DNA from: Tiliqua scincoides | Lineage: Eukaryota; Chordata; Lepidosauria; Squamata; Scincidae | Assembly: GCF_035046505.1 (NCBI RefSeq) | Contig: NC_089822.1 | Span: 271,827,054-271,891,053, forward strand | Length of the DNA stretch: 64,000 bases | Direction: 5' to 3' | Shown: piece after piece, positions 56,801-64,000 of the stretch | Position numbering within the stretch: the stretch's first letter is position 1 | Layout of the letters: every line of letters begins with the position of its first letter | Notes under the pieces: model-generated | Told to the model about the DNA's origin: nothing | The model's database searches: none | What the model saw: only the letters and a program-made list of their open reading frames with translations | Position numbers and translations under genes: made by a program

Positions 56801-59800
56801 CAGGCGGGACTGCAGGCGGGGGGTCCGCGTGAAGACGGAGAGGACGGCTGGGGAGAAGGCAGAAGAGGCGCGTCAGTGCAATGTGGGGCATAAGACTCAA
56901 CCCGCCCTCCATCTGCTCTGAAGCTAGCCAGGAGCAGAAACTGGCAGCCCAGTGTCCCCAGCGCTGCTTCACCCCCAAACATTCCCGCTCTTTGGGGCGG
57001 CTGCTGGGGCTCCAGACCCAACCACAAGGCTCCCTCCTGAGGCTGCAGGTGGCCAGGTACAACCACCACAACTAGCAGAAGCGCAGTGGAGCCTTGCCCC
57101 GCCTCATGCTTCTAATGGAACCAGGGCTGCTCTGGGCATCCTGCCCCTCTCTGCGCAAGCATCCAGGAAACCCCAAACTCCCCATGCGCACCGCGTCTCC
57201 TCACAAGCCACAAGCGGCCCCAGTTCTGAAGAGGGTCCAGAAAAGGTGCAATCTGAAAAAAGGTGCTCCACCTGTTCAGCAAGGGAAACCCTAACCTGGA
57301 GCTCTGGAGGGAAGTGAGAGGCGGCTGCATCAGGCCACTTTCTGCACTGCTGGGCCTGCAATCCTAAGCACACTGGCGGAGAGGATGCCCCGCCCCCTCA
57401 GAAAGCCAGGCGTCCTTCCAAACAAGCCCAGGCTGGAAGGGGCGTTGCCTTGCTGCTGCCCGAGGGGCCCCTCTCTAGCCCACTTTGCCCATCATGCCTG
57501 GCTCTGGGGAGGTCCTGGCCAGTGGCATACCTGGGGGGCTGCCCTCAGAGACCTCAGAGTCATGTGACCAGTGGGGGGGCATTTCCAGGCTTGCCCTGGA
57601 GCAGCACAGTGGCCAGGAATGCCATTGGTGCTGACACTCAGAGGCCTCTTGGAGGCTCCTCCTCCTCTAGCCCCTCCCTCCCACTCTGCAACATTAAGAG
57701 GGTCCTCCTTGCAGGTCAGGACGGTATCCACTTACAGCACCCCCCCATTCGCAACTGAGTTCAGAGGGTCCTGCCCCCACTCAAGCACACAGAGGATCAC
57801 AGCCTCGGTCTGCATGCAAGGATTGGGGCCCTTTTGAACCTGCTCCCCAGATGCCCGTGTGGGGGTTGCTAGAGACCTTCTGCCCTGGCGCTGCACCCCG
57901 GGGCAAGCACTTCTCTCCAGCGCCATGTGAACACCTTCAGTCGCAAGCAAGCCCTGGCCTCTTTCGTGGGGCTTATTCTCTAGTGCACATTTAGCACTGG
58001 GAACCACTTTTTAGAATGAGAACCTGTCAGGACCCACCGGAAGTGACGTCATGACTGGATGTGACATCTTCCAGCAGGAAAATTTTTGACCATTAAGAAC
58101 ATAAGAACATAAGAACATAAGAACAGCCCCACTGGATCAGGCCATAGGCCCATCTAGTCCAGCTTCCTGTATCTCACAGCGGCCTACCAAATGCCCCAGG
58201 GAGCACACCAGATAACAAGAGACCTCATCCTGGTGCTCTCCCCTACATCTGGCATTCTGACTTAACCCATTCCTAAAATCAGGAGGTTGCGCATACACAT
58301 CATGGCTTGTACCCCATAATGGATTTTTCCTCCAGAAACTCGTCCAATCCCCTTTTAAAGGCGTCTAGGCTAGACGCCAGCACCACATCCTGTGGCAAGG
58401 AGTTCCACAGACCGACCACACGCTGAGTAAAGAAATATTTTCTTTTGTCTGTCCTAACCCGCCCAACACTCAATTTTAGTGGATGTCCCCTGGTTCTGGT
58501 ATTATGTGAGAGTGTAAAGAGCATCTCCCTATCCACTCTGTCCATCCCCTGCATAATTTTGTATGTCTCAATCATGTCCCCCCTCAAGCGTCTCTTTTCT
58601 AGGCTGAAGAGGCCCAAACGCCGTAGCCTTTCCTCATAAGGAAGGTGCCCCAGCCCCGTAATCATCTTAGTCGCTCTCTTTTGCACCTTTTCCATTTCCA
58701 CTATGTCTTTTTTGAGATGCGGCGACCAGAACTGGACACAATACTCCAGGTGTGGCCTTACCATCGATTTGTACAACGGCATTATAATACTAACCGTTTT
58801 GTTCTCAATACCCTTCCTAATGATCCCAAGCATAGAATTGGCCTTCTTCACTGCCGCCGCACATTGGGTCGACACTTTCATCGACCTGTCCACCACCACC
58901 CCAAGATCTCTCTCCTGATCTGTCACAGACAGCTCAGAACCCATCAGCCTATATCTAAAGTTTTGATTTTTTGCCCCAATGTGCATGACTTTACACTTAC
59001 TGACATTGAAGCGCATCTGCCATTTTGCTGCCCATTCTGCCAGTCTGGAGAGATCCTTCTGGAGCTCCTCACAATCACTTCTGGTCTTTACCACTCGGAA
59101 AAGTTTGGTGTCGTCTGCAAACTTAGCCACTTCACTGCTCAACCCTGTCTCTAGGTCATTTATGAAGAGGTTGAAAAGCACCGGTCCCAGGACAGATCCT
59201 TGGGGCACACCGCTTTTCACCTCTCTCCATTGTGAAAATTGCCCATTGACACCCACTCTCTGCTTCCTGGCCTCCAACCAGTTCTCAATCCACAAGAGGA
59301 CCTGTCCTCTAATTCCCTGACTGTGGAGTTTTTTCAGTAGCCTTTGGTGAGGGACCGTGTCAAACGCCTTCTGAAAGTCCAGATATATAATGTCCACGGG
59401 TTCTCCAGCATCCACATGCCTGTTGACCTTTTCAAAGAATTCTATAAGGTTCGTGAGGCAAGACTTACCCTTACAGAAGCCATGCTGACTCTCCCTCAGC
59501 AAGGCCTGTTCGTCTATGTGTTTTGAGATCCTATCTTTGATGAGGCATTCCACCATCTTACCCGGTATGGATGTTAGGCTGACCGGCCTATAGTTTCCCG
59601 GGTCCCCCCTCTTTCCCTTTTTAAAAATAGGCGTGACATTTGCTATCCTCCAATCTTCTGGTACCGTGGCCGTTTTGAGGGACAAGTTGCATACCTTAGT
59701 CAAGAGATCTGCAACTTCATTCTTCAATTCCTTAATAACCCTTGGGTGGATGCCATCAGGGCCCGGTGACTTATTGATCTTTAATTTATCAATCAGGTCT

Positions 59801-62800
59801 GAAACATCTTCTCTTTTAACCTCTATCTGACTTAACTCCTCGGTTAGGAGGGGCCGTTCGGGCAGCGGTATCTGCCCGAGGTCTTCTGCCGTGAAGACAG
59901 ATGCAAAGAACTCATTTAATTTCTCTGCCATCTCTAAGTCTCCTTTTATCTCCCCTTTCCCTCCCTCACCATCCAGAGGGCCAACCGCTTCTCTGGCGGG
60001 TTTCCTGCTTCTAACATATTTGAAGAAGCTTTTATTATTCCCCTTAATGTTGCTGGCCATGCGTTCCTCATAGTCTCGCTTGGCCTCCCCTATCACCTTC
60101 TTACATTTCTTTTGCCACAGTTTATGTTCCTTTTTATTCTCTTCATTAGGGCAAGACTTCCATTTACGGAAGGAAGCTTCCTTGCCCTTCACAGCCTCTC
60201 TAACTTGGCTGGTTAGCCATGCGGGCACTCTCCTGGATTTAGTGGAACCCTTCTTTCTTTGCGGTATACACCTCTGCTGGGCCTCTATTACTGTTGTTTT
60301 AAGCAGCCTCCATGCACTCTGGAGAGACTGGACTCTTTTTACCCTCCCTTTCAACCTCCTTCTAACCAGCCTCCTCATTTGAGGGAAGTCCGCCCGTCGG
60401 AAGTCAAGGGTTTTTGTTAGAGATTTGCCTGGTATTCTTCCCCCAACGTGCACGTCAAAACGGATCGCAGCATGATCACTGTTCCCCAATGGCTCAGTAA
60501 CGTTTACATCACTAACCAGGTCCTGCGTACCGCACAAAATTAAATCCAGAGTCACCAGTCCTCTGGTGGGCTCCGTGACTAGCTGATCTAAGCCACAGTC
60601 ATTTAGCACGTCAAGAAATCCGGTTTCCTTATCGTGACCAGAACACAAATTGACCCAGTCAATATGAGGATAATTGAAGTCCCCCATGATTACAACCCTG
60701 TCCTTCCTTGTCACCTCCCTGATCTGTTTCCTCATTTCAAGGTCCCCATCAGATTTCTGGTCTGGAGGACGATAGCACACCCCCAGTATTACATCACTGC
60801 ACAAGCCTGGTAATTTAACCCACAGAGATTCTACGGTGAAGTCGGACCCACCTTCAATCTCTACTTTGCTGGATTCTATCCCTTCCTTAACATAAAGGGC
60901 CACCCCACCTCCAACACGCCCCTGCCTGTCCCTCCTGTAGAGTTTATAGCCCGGGATTGCGGTATCCCACTGATTCTCCGCATTCCACCAGGTTTCCGTT
61001 ATGCCCACTATGTCAATATTTTCCCTTGTCACCAGACATTCCAGTTCTCCCACCTTTGCTCGTAGACTTCGGGCATTTGCATAAAAGCATTTATACACGG
61101 AATGCCCCAGGATGGGCTGCTTATTCGCTCCTTTGTCCCCGCATCCTCTCATTTTGCCAAACCGTCTATCACATCCCATCTCCCTACCTTTCCCAATTTC
61201 TTCTCCTACCCTGCCTTTGTCTTGTTCTCTAACCTCCCCATCCTCATCCCATAGGGATGAGGAGTCCCGAACCGGATGCCCCTCGGCTCCTGTCGGCCTT
61301 CCCCCAGGGATCAGTTTAAAAGCTGCTCTGCCACCTTTTTAATGTTATGCGCCAGCAGTCTGGTTCCATTCTGGTTCAAATGGAGCCCGTCCCTCTTGTA
61401 CAGGCCCCGCTTGTCCCAAAACGTTCCCCAGTGCCTAACGAATTTAAACCCCTCCTCCCTACACCACCGTCTCATCCACGCATTGAGACCCCTGATCTCC
61501 GCCTGCCTAGCTGGCCCTGCGTGTGGAACAGGTAGCACTTCAGAGAACGCTACCTTTGAGGTTCTAGGTTGCAATACTACCCACACTTACTCAGGAGTAA
61601 ATTCCATTTACTATCACTGCTAAATGAATATACATAGTAGCTTGTTAAAAGTACAGGTCGGAAACATTTCCTCAAATACCGCAGCATCAAGTCTAATATA
61701 TTAAAAATAAAATACTGAAATGAATGGGGACCCGCCTGGAGTTGGCTCGTGACCCACCTAGTGGGTCCCGACCCACAGTTTGAGAAGCACTGCTCTAGTG
61801 TTTCCGATTTCAGCTGTGCCGGTTGACTCCCGCCTCAGGGCCAGGAATCCAAGTGTGCCCAGCAACCTCCGCCTGGCACTGGCTTCTCTGACTGAGGGAT
61901 GGCCGGTGGGCACAGCGGCAGCTACGGGATGCTTCCTCAGCACCAAGAACAAGCCTGGCGGGGGGGGGGCTCTCCCTGGCCCAAATCCCAAACCGGTTCA
62001 TTTCCACTCATTCAAGAGACACGAGGGAGCCCCGCTGAGCAGCCGCCCGCCCGCCCGCCCCCTCGGGGTACCTGTCGCGGTGGTGACAGCGTCCCGTTTC
62101 CAAGGCGACGACGGCTCCTCCTCGTTCAGGATGCTGCTGACCCCGTAGCCCGCGCCCGGGTTCTGCACGGTGGCGATGAACCACTTGCCCCTCTCGAGGG
62201 AGCGCGGGCAGCCCTCCCGCCCCACCAGGCCCGCTGCCCAGCGCACGTGGGCCTCCTGGGGGGCGTAGGCGTTGATCTCGCAGGAGGCGGCGTCTGCGGC
62301 GCCGGGGTCTGCCCCCAGCCAGAGGGGGGCGGTGCTGGCGTCTCCCCCGCCCCACAGAGTCCCTGAAGGGTCTGCAGAGGGGAGAGGAGAGAGAGAGAGA
62401 GTGGGCAGGGGAGGGGCCCCGGTCTGCCCGGCCTGCTTGAACTCGCGCCCGGACCGGCTGCCTCCCCGCCCCCTGCCTGGCCTTGGCGCGACGCTCCTCC
62501 CCGTGCCGAGGCTCCAAGCCAAGCCCCCTCCTCAGCGGCCGCGCCCCTCCCACTGCGCTCTCGCGCGGGCCAGGCGGGACACCTGTTCTTCCGCTGGCTG
62601 GCTGACTGCAGCGGTGCCCGCCCGCCCGCCCCCCAAGAGCCCCGGGAGTGCCTGGCGCGGGGCTCAGCTGCTGCCCGTCCGGGGGGGCTGCGCTAGTTCT
62701 CCCGCGGCAGCGAAACCAGCCGACGCGTGCTGCGCGGGGGCCGGGGAGCTCCGCCCGCCTCGCCCGCCGCCAGGGAGCAGCGGGTCGCGCCTGCACCGCC

Positions 62801-63426
62801 GAAGCCCGCGCCGCGGGCGAGGGAGCCCCCGTCCGCGCAGGGCGGCAGGCGCGACCGCGGCGTCCGCGCTCAGGGGCGGGAGGGCGCGCCGTACCCAGGA
62901 TCTGGAAGGCCAGGCGGTGCTCCACCTCCGGGGGCAGCGCCGCCTCCAGGCGGGCCTCCTCCATCCGCTGGCCCGGCGGCGGCAGCAGCAGCAGGGCCCG
63001 GCGCTGGCGCAGGGCGCTGGGCATGACCGAGCCGCCGCCCCCGCCGACCTCCTCCACGAACCAGCAGCCCAGCCTGGCCGGGGCGGGCTCCGCGGGCGAG
63101 CAGGAGCGCAGCGCCGCGCCTGGAGGGGGGAAAGAAGGGGACGTGAGCGGCGGAGGGAGAAGGGAAAGCCAAAGAGGCCCGGGCAGGGCGGGGCCAGAGG
63201 GGGACCGAGGCGTCCGGGCTTGCGGGGGGGCGTCAGGCGGAAGGCCCGTCGGTCAGGCTGTCGCTGCGCCGCCGACCAGCGCACGGGGCTCCCCGGCAGC
63301 GGCAAGCCCGCGCCCGTTCCGAACCCAGGCGCCCCCCCGCCCGCCCGCCCTCCCGGGGACCCAGGAGCCCGGCGCCCACTCACCGAGCAACACGAGCAGG
63401 AGGGGGGCGCACCGCGCGGCGGGCAT
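53900..63426 (-). CDS. TAPBP: Tapasin (TAP-binding protein)
   Basis: ER chaperone of the MHC class I peptide-loading complex. Seven exons on the minus strand: 63426-63384 (signal peptide, MPAARCAPLLLVLL), 63119-62895 (CWFVEEV), 62371-62072 (GCPRSLERGKWF, with the cysteine equivalent to human Cys95 that bonds ERp57), 56847-56515 (Ig-like, QAVLLDCGFS to YICTVYLPHLHAQQ), 56281-55955 (Ig C1, LACEVSDFYP, YSCHVAHDGL), 54123-54034 (SGPSLEDAIGCFLLAF, transmembrane) and 53925-53900 (GGKTKTE tail). Phases close throughout (1 until the last, then 0). These sum to 448 codons, as long as human tapasin; the last short exon with the stop is unresolved. The transmembrane lysine of mammals is replaced by glutamine. 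Intron 3 holds a CR1 of 3.5 kb. An ISRE lies about 90 bp upstream of the ATG. Confidence 0.93.
54360..54662 (+). mobile_element. CR1 fragment, very old (TAPBP intron 5)
   Basis: GGAATTCCTTGCCACAGGAT, then AAATTCATGGAGAACCAGAG and a decayed end resemble the bird-type CR1 3' region. Confidence 0.5.
55237..55324. mobile_element. 88-bp palindromic MITE
   Basis: Perfect 13-bp inverted ends, AGCCCAATCCTAT at 55237-55249 and its complement at 55312-55324, with an imperfect palindromic interior (GGGAGTAAGCCCC, GGGACTTATTTCTGAG). A very common reptile repeat type; degenerate copies lie near 6555, 28495 and 32010. Confidence 0.65.
55588..55800 (+). mobile_element. tRNA-derived SINE
   Basis: GTGGGTAGAGTGCC resembles a pol III A box and GGTTCAGTTCC a B box, followed by a body with CCACCTCACAGGGCTGTTGCA, typical of squamate tRNA-derived SINEs. 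Confidence 0.6.
57994..58093. mobile_element. hAT-type MITE, left half
   Basis: CACTGGGAACCACTTTTTAG and GACCCACCGGAAGTGACGTC are the left part of a hAT-like element; the right half is at 61561-61792, beyond the CR1. Confidence 0.6.
58094..61560 (-). mobile_element. CR1 LINE with open ORF2, in TAPBP intron 3
   Basis: The longest CR1 of the window. From 5' (61560) it holds the end of ORF1, a 131-base gap, complete ORF2, the 3'UTR and a tail of about four TTCTTATG repeats at 58094. The ORF1 remnant (61560-61311) ends with KRDGLHLNQNGTRLLAHNI, the D-x-x-H part of the SGNH esterase domain known in vertebrate CR1 ORF1. It is 5'-truncated within ORF1. It is inserted in a hAT-type MITE and lies in the same direction as TAPBP. 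Confidence 0.92.
58300..61179 (-). CDS. CR1 ORF2 (endonuclease and reverse transcriptase), open
   Basis: 959 codons without a stop. N-terminal APE-type endonuclease: ANARSLRAK, DIVGITETWW, GGGVALYVKEG, GDFNYPHIDW, GNSDHAAIRF. Reverse transcriptase: [78 protein letters not shown] and the catalytic FADDTKLF. A long C-terminal region follows. It nicks target DNA and copies its own RNA. The ATG at 61179 gives MGCDRRFGKMRGCGDKG. It is nearly identical to the copy at 17175 and to the fragments at 28746 and 63797. Confidence 0.93.
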   Translation of the reverse strand: MGCDRRFGKMRGCGDKGANKQPILGHSVYKCFYANARSLRAKVGELECLVTRENIDIVGITETWWNAENQWDTAIPGYKLYRRDRQGRVGGGVALYVKEGIESSKVEIEGGSDFTVESLWVKLPGLCSDVILGVCYRPPDQKSDGDLEMRKQIREVTRKDRVVIMGDFNYPHIDWVNLCSGHDKETGFLDVLNDCGLDQLVTEPTRGLVTLDLILCGTQDLVSDVNVTEPLGNSDHAAIRFDVHVGGRIPGKSLTKTLDFRRADFPQMRRLVRRRLKGRVKRVQSLQSAWRLLKTTVIEAQQRCIPQRKKGSTKSRRVPAWLTSQVREAVKGKEASFRKWKSCPNEENKKEHKLWQKKCKKVIGEAKRDYEERMASNIKGNNKSFFKYVRSRKPAREAVGPLDGEGGKGEIKGDLEMAEKLNEFFASVFTAEDLGQIPLPERPLLTEELSQIEVKREDVSDLIDKLKINKSPGPDGIHPRVIKELKNEVADLLTKVCNLSLKTATVPEDWRIANVTPIFKKGKRGDPGNYRPVSLTSIPGKMVECLIKDRISKHIDEQALLRESQHGFCKGKSCLTNLIEFFEKVNRHVDAGEPVDIIYLDFQKAFDTVPHQRLLKKLHSQGIRGQVLLWIENWLEARKQRVGVNGQFSQWREVKSGVPQGSVLGPVLFNLFINDLETGLSSEVAKFADDTKLFRVVKTRSDCEELQKDLSRLAEWAAKWQMRFNVSKCKVMHIGAKNQNFRYRLMGSELSVTDQERDLGVVVDRSMKVSTQCAAAVKKANSMLGIIRKGIENKTVSIIMPLYKSMVRPHLEYCVQFWSPHLKKDIVEMEKVQKRATKMITGLGHLPYEERLRRLGLFSLEKRRLRGDMIETYKIMQGMDRVDREMLFTLSHNTRTRGHPLKLSVGRVRTDKRKYFFTQRVVGLWNSLPQDVVLASSLDAFKRGLDEFLEEKSIMGYKP
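61561..61792. mobile_element. hAT-type MITE, right half
   Basis: Ends in GACCCACAGTTTGAGAAGCACTG-like sequence at 61792, the classic inverted end of this family, and continues the left half at 57994-58093. Confidence 0.65.
61793..62071 (-). other. TAPBP intron 3, 5' part
   Basis: No further exon or repeat recognised; it becomes GC-rich near exon 3. Confidence 0.4.
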
Positions 63427-63796
63427 GCTGGGCAGTCGGCGGGCGGGCGAGCAGTCGGTCGGGGCTTCTGCTGGCTGCGACTCCGCCGAGGCACCTGCCC
63501 TCCCTCTGCTTCCACTTTCGCTTTCGGGGCCCGCGGAGGAGGAAGGCGCTCCGCCCGGGCACGCCCCCCGGCCGCTTCTGTGCAAGTGCAGAGTGCCTCC
63601 CTGCGCCGAGAACCTGTGCACGCGGCCTGCTGCTCTGTGCGGGGTTTCCTGGGGGGGGGGCTGTGGAGCCCCCCTTGGGAAGGGGCAAGTCGCTGAGGGC
63701 TGCCCGCGGGGCAGGGAGCGAAGAGGTCGTGCCACTGGCCAGGCGGGAACCCGAGGAGGGTCGGTTCCCTGCCAGGGCGGACTGCTGTAGGGCTGG
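63427..63796 (-). promoter_or_regulatory. TAPBP: TAPBP promoter region, CpG-rich
   Basis: About 370 bp of GC-rich DNA between the tapasin ATG and the CR1 at 63797. It holds the ISRE at 63514-63525 and a kB-like GGGGTTTCC at 63641-63649. No clear SXY module was recognised. Confidence 0.55.
63514..63525 (-). promoter_or_regulatory. TAPBP: Interferon-stimulated response element
   Basis: GAAAGCGAAAGT on the minus strand fits GAAANNGAAA, about 90 bp upstream of the ATG. Mammalian TAPBP is interferon-inducible through IRF sites, so the match is plausible. Confidence 0.6.
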
Positions 63797-64000
63797 ACAT
63801 AATACCAGAACCAGGGGACATCCACTAAAATTGAGTGTTGGGCGGGTTAGGACAGACAAAAGAAAATATTTCTTTACTCAGCACGTGGTCGGTCTGTGGA
63901 ACTCCTTGCCACAGGATGTGGTGCTGGCGTCTAGCCTAGACGCCTTTAAAAGGGGATTGGACGAGTTTCTGGAGGAAAAATCCATTATGGGGTACAAGCC
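63797..64000 (+). mobile_element. CR1 LINE, young, 5'-truncated, runs off the window
   Basis: Begins in the ORF2 C-terminal region (NTRTRGHPLKLSVGRV) and continues to the edge, nearly identical to 29590-29790. It is divergent from TAPBP. Confidence 0.9.

Noticed and set aside
62008-63821. Frames of 350-470 codons on both strands around the TAPBP start
   Set aside because: They ignore the splice junctions of tapasin exons 1-3 and have low-complexity composition from a CpG island.

Overview
The window is vertebrate nuclear DNA, most likely from a squamate reptile (lizard or snake). It carries split genes with GT/AG junctions, MHC class II genes, a Bov-B LINE, very abundant CR1-type LINEs whose 3' tails repeat TTCTTATG, Harbinger-like and hAT-like non-autonomous elements, and a tRNA-derived SINE. 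The genes place it at the class II / extended class II end of the MHC: class II alpha and beta exons, then B3GALT4, WDR46 (BING4) and TAPBP (tapasin), in the same relative order and orientation as in mammals. The species cannot be named from the sequence.

Layout. 1-2005: 3' end of a class II alpha gene (stop codon, 3'UTR, polyA signal). 2126-5470: spacer of CR1 pieces, a GC-rich inverted-repeat element, an LTR-like fossil and a cluster of palindromes. 5835-7713: second class II alpha gene, only the alpha2 and transmembrane exons. 8311-12171: Harbinger relic, CR1 and a Bov-B LINE with a perfect 11-bp target duplication. 12614-14041 (minus): class II beta exons 5, 4 and 3. 14413-25246: about 11 kb of nested repeats, including a 140-bp satellite made of CR1 tail plus a ZNF143/THAP11-like motif, a LINE with an inverted 5' part, and a nearly complete CR1. 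26061-26220 (minus): the 3' half of a class II beta exon 2, cut by an internal CR1 fragment. 28138-33065: third class II alpha gene, alpha2 exon to polyA signal. 34224-35266: B3GALT4. 37352-50198 (minus): WDR46 in 16 coding exons. 51735-63426 (minus): TAPBP, with a CR1 carrying an open 959-codon ORF2 in intron 3. 63797-64000: start of another CR1 just upstream of TAPBP.

Biology. Class II alpha and beta chains pair to present exocytosed peptide antigens; tapasin edits the peptide cargo of class I molecules; B3GALT4 is a Golgi glycolipid galactosyltransferase; WDR46 is a nucleolar ribosome-biogenesis scaffold. None of the class II genes here is complete. No alpha1 exon, signal exon or SXY promoter is visible, and the one beta1 exon is half missing. 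The beta exon 2 fragment and alpha gene 3 sit head to head, and the missing parts of both lie towards each other. One deletion across a shared promoter, with an internal CR1 fragment at the break, would explain this; a false assembly join would look the same. Single-base frame breaks in B3GALT4 and WDR46 make some uncorrected sequence error likely. All exon borders were placed by hand from splice signals, reading phase and remembered family sequences; no alignment was run.
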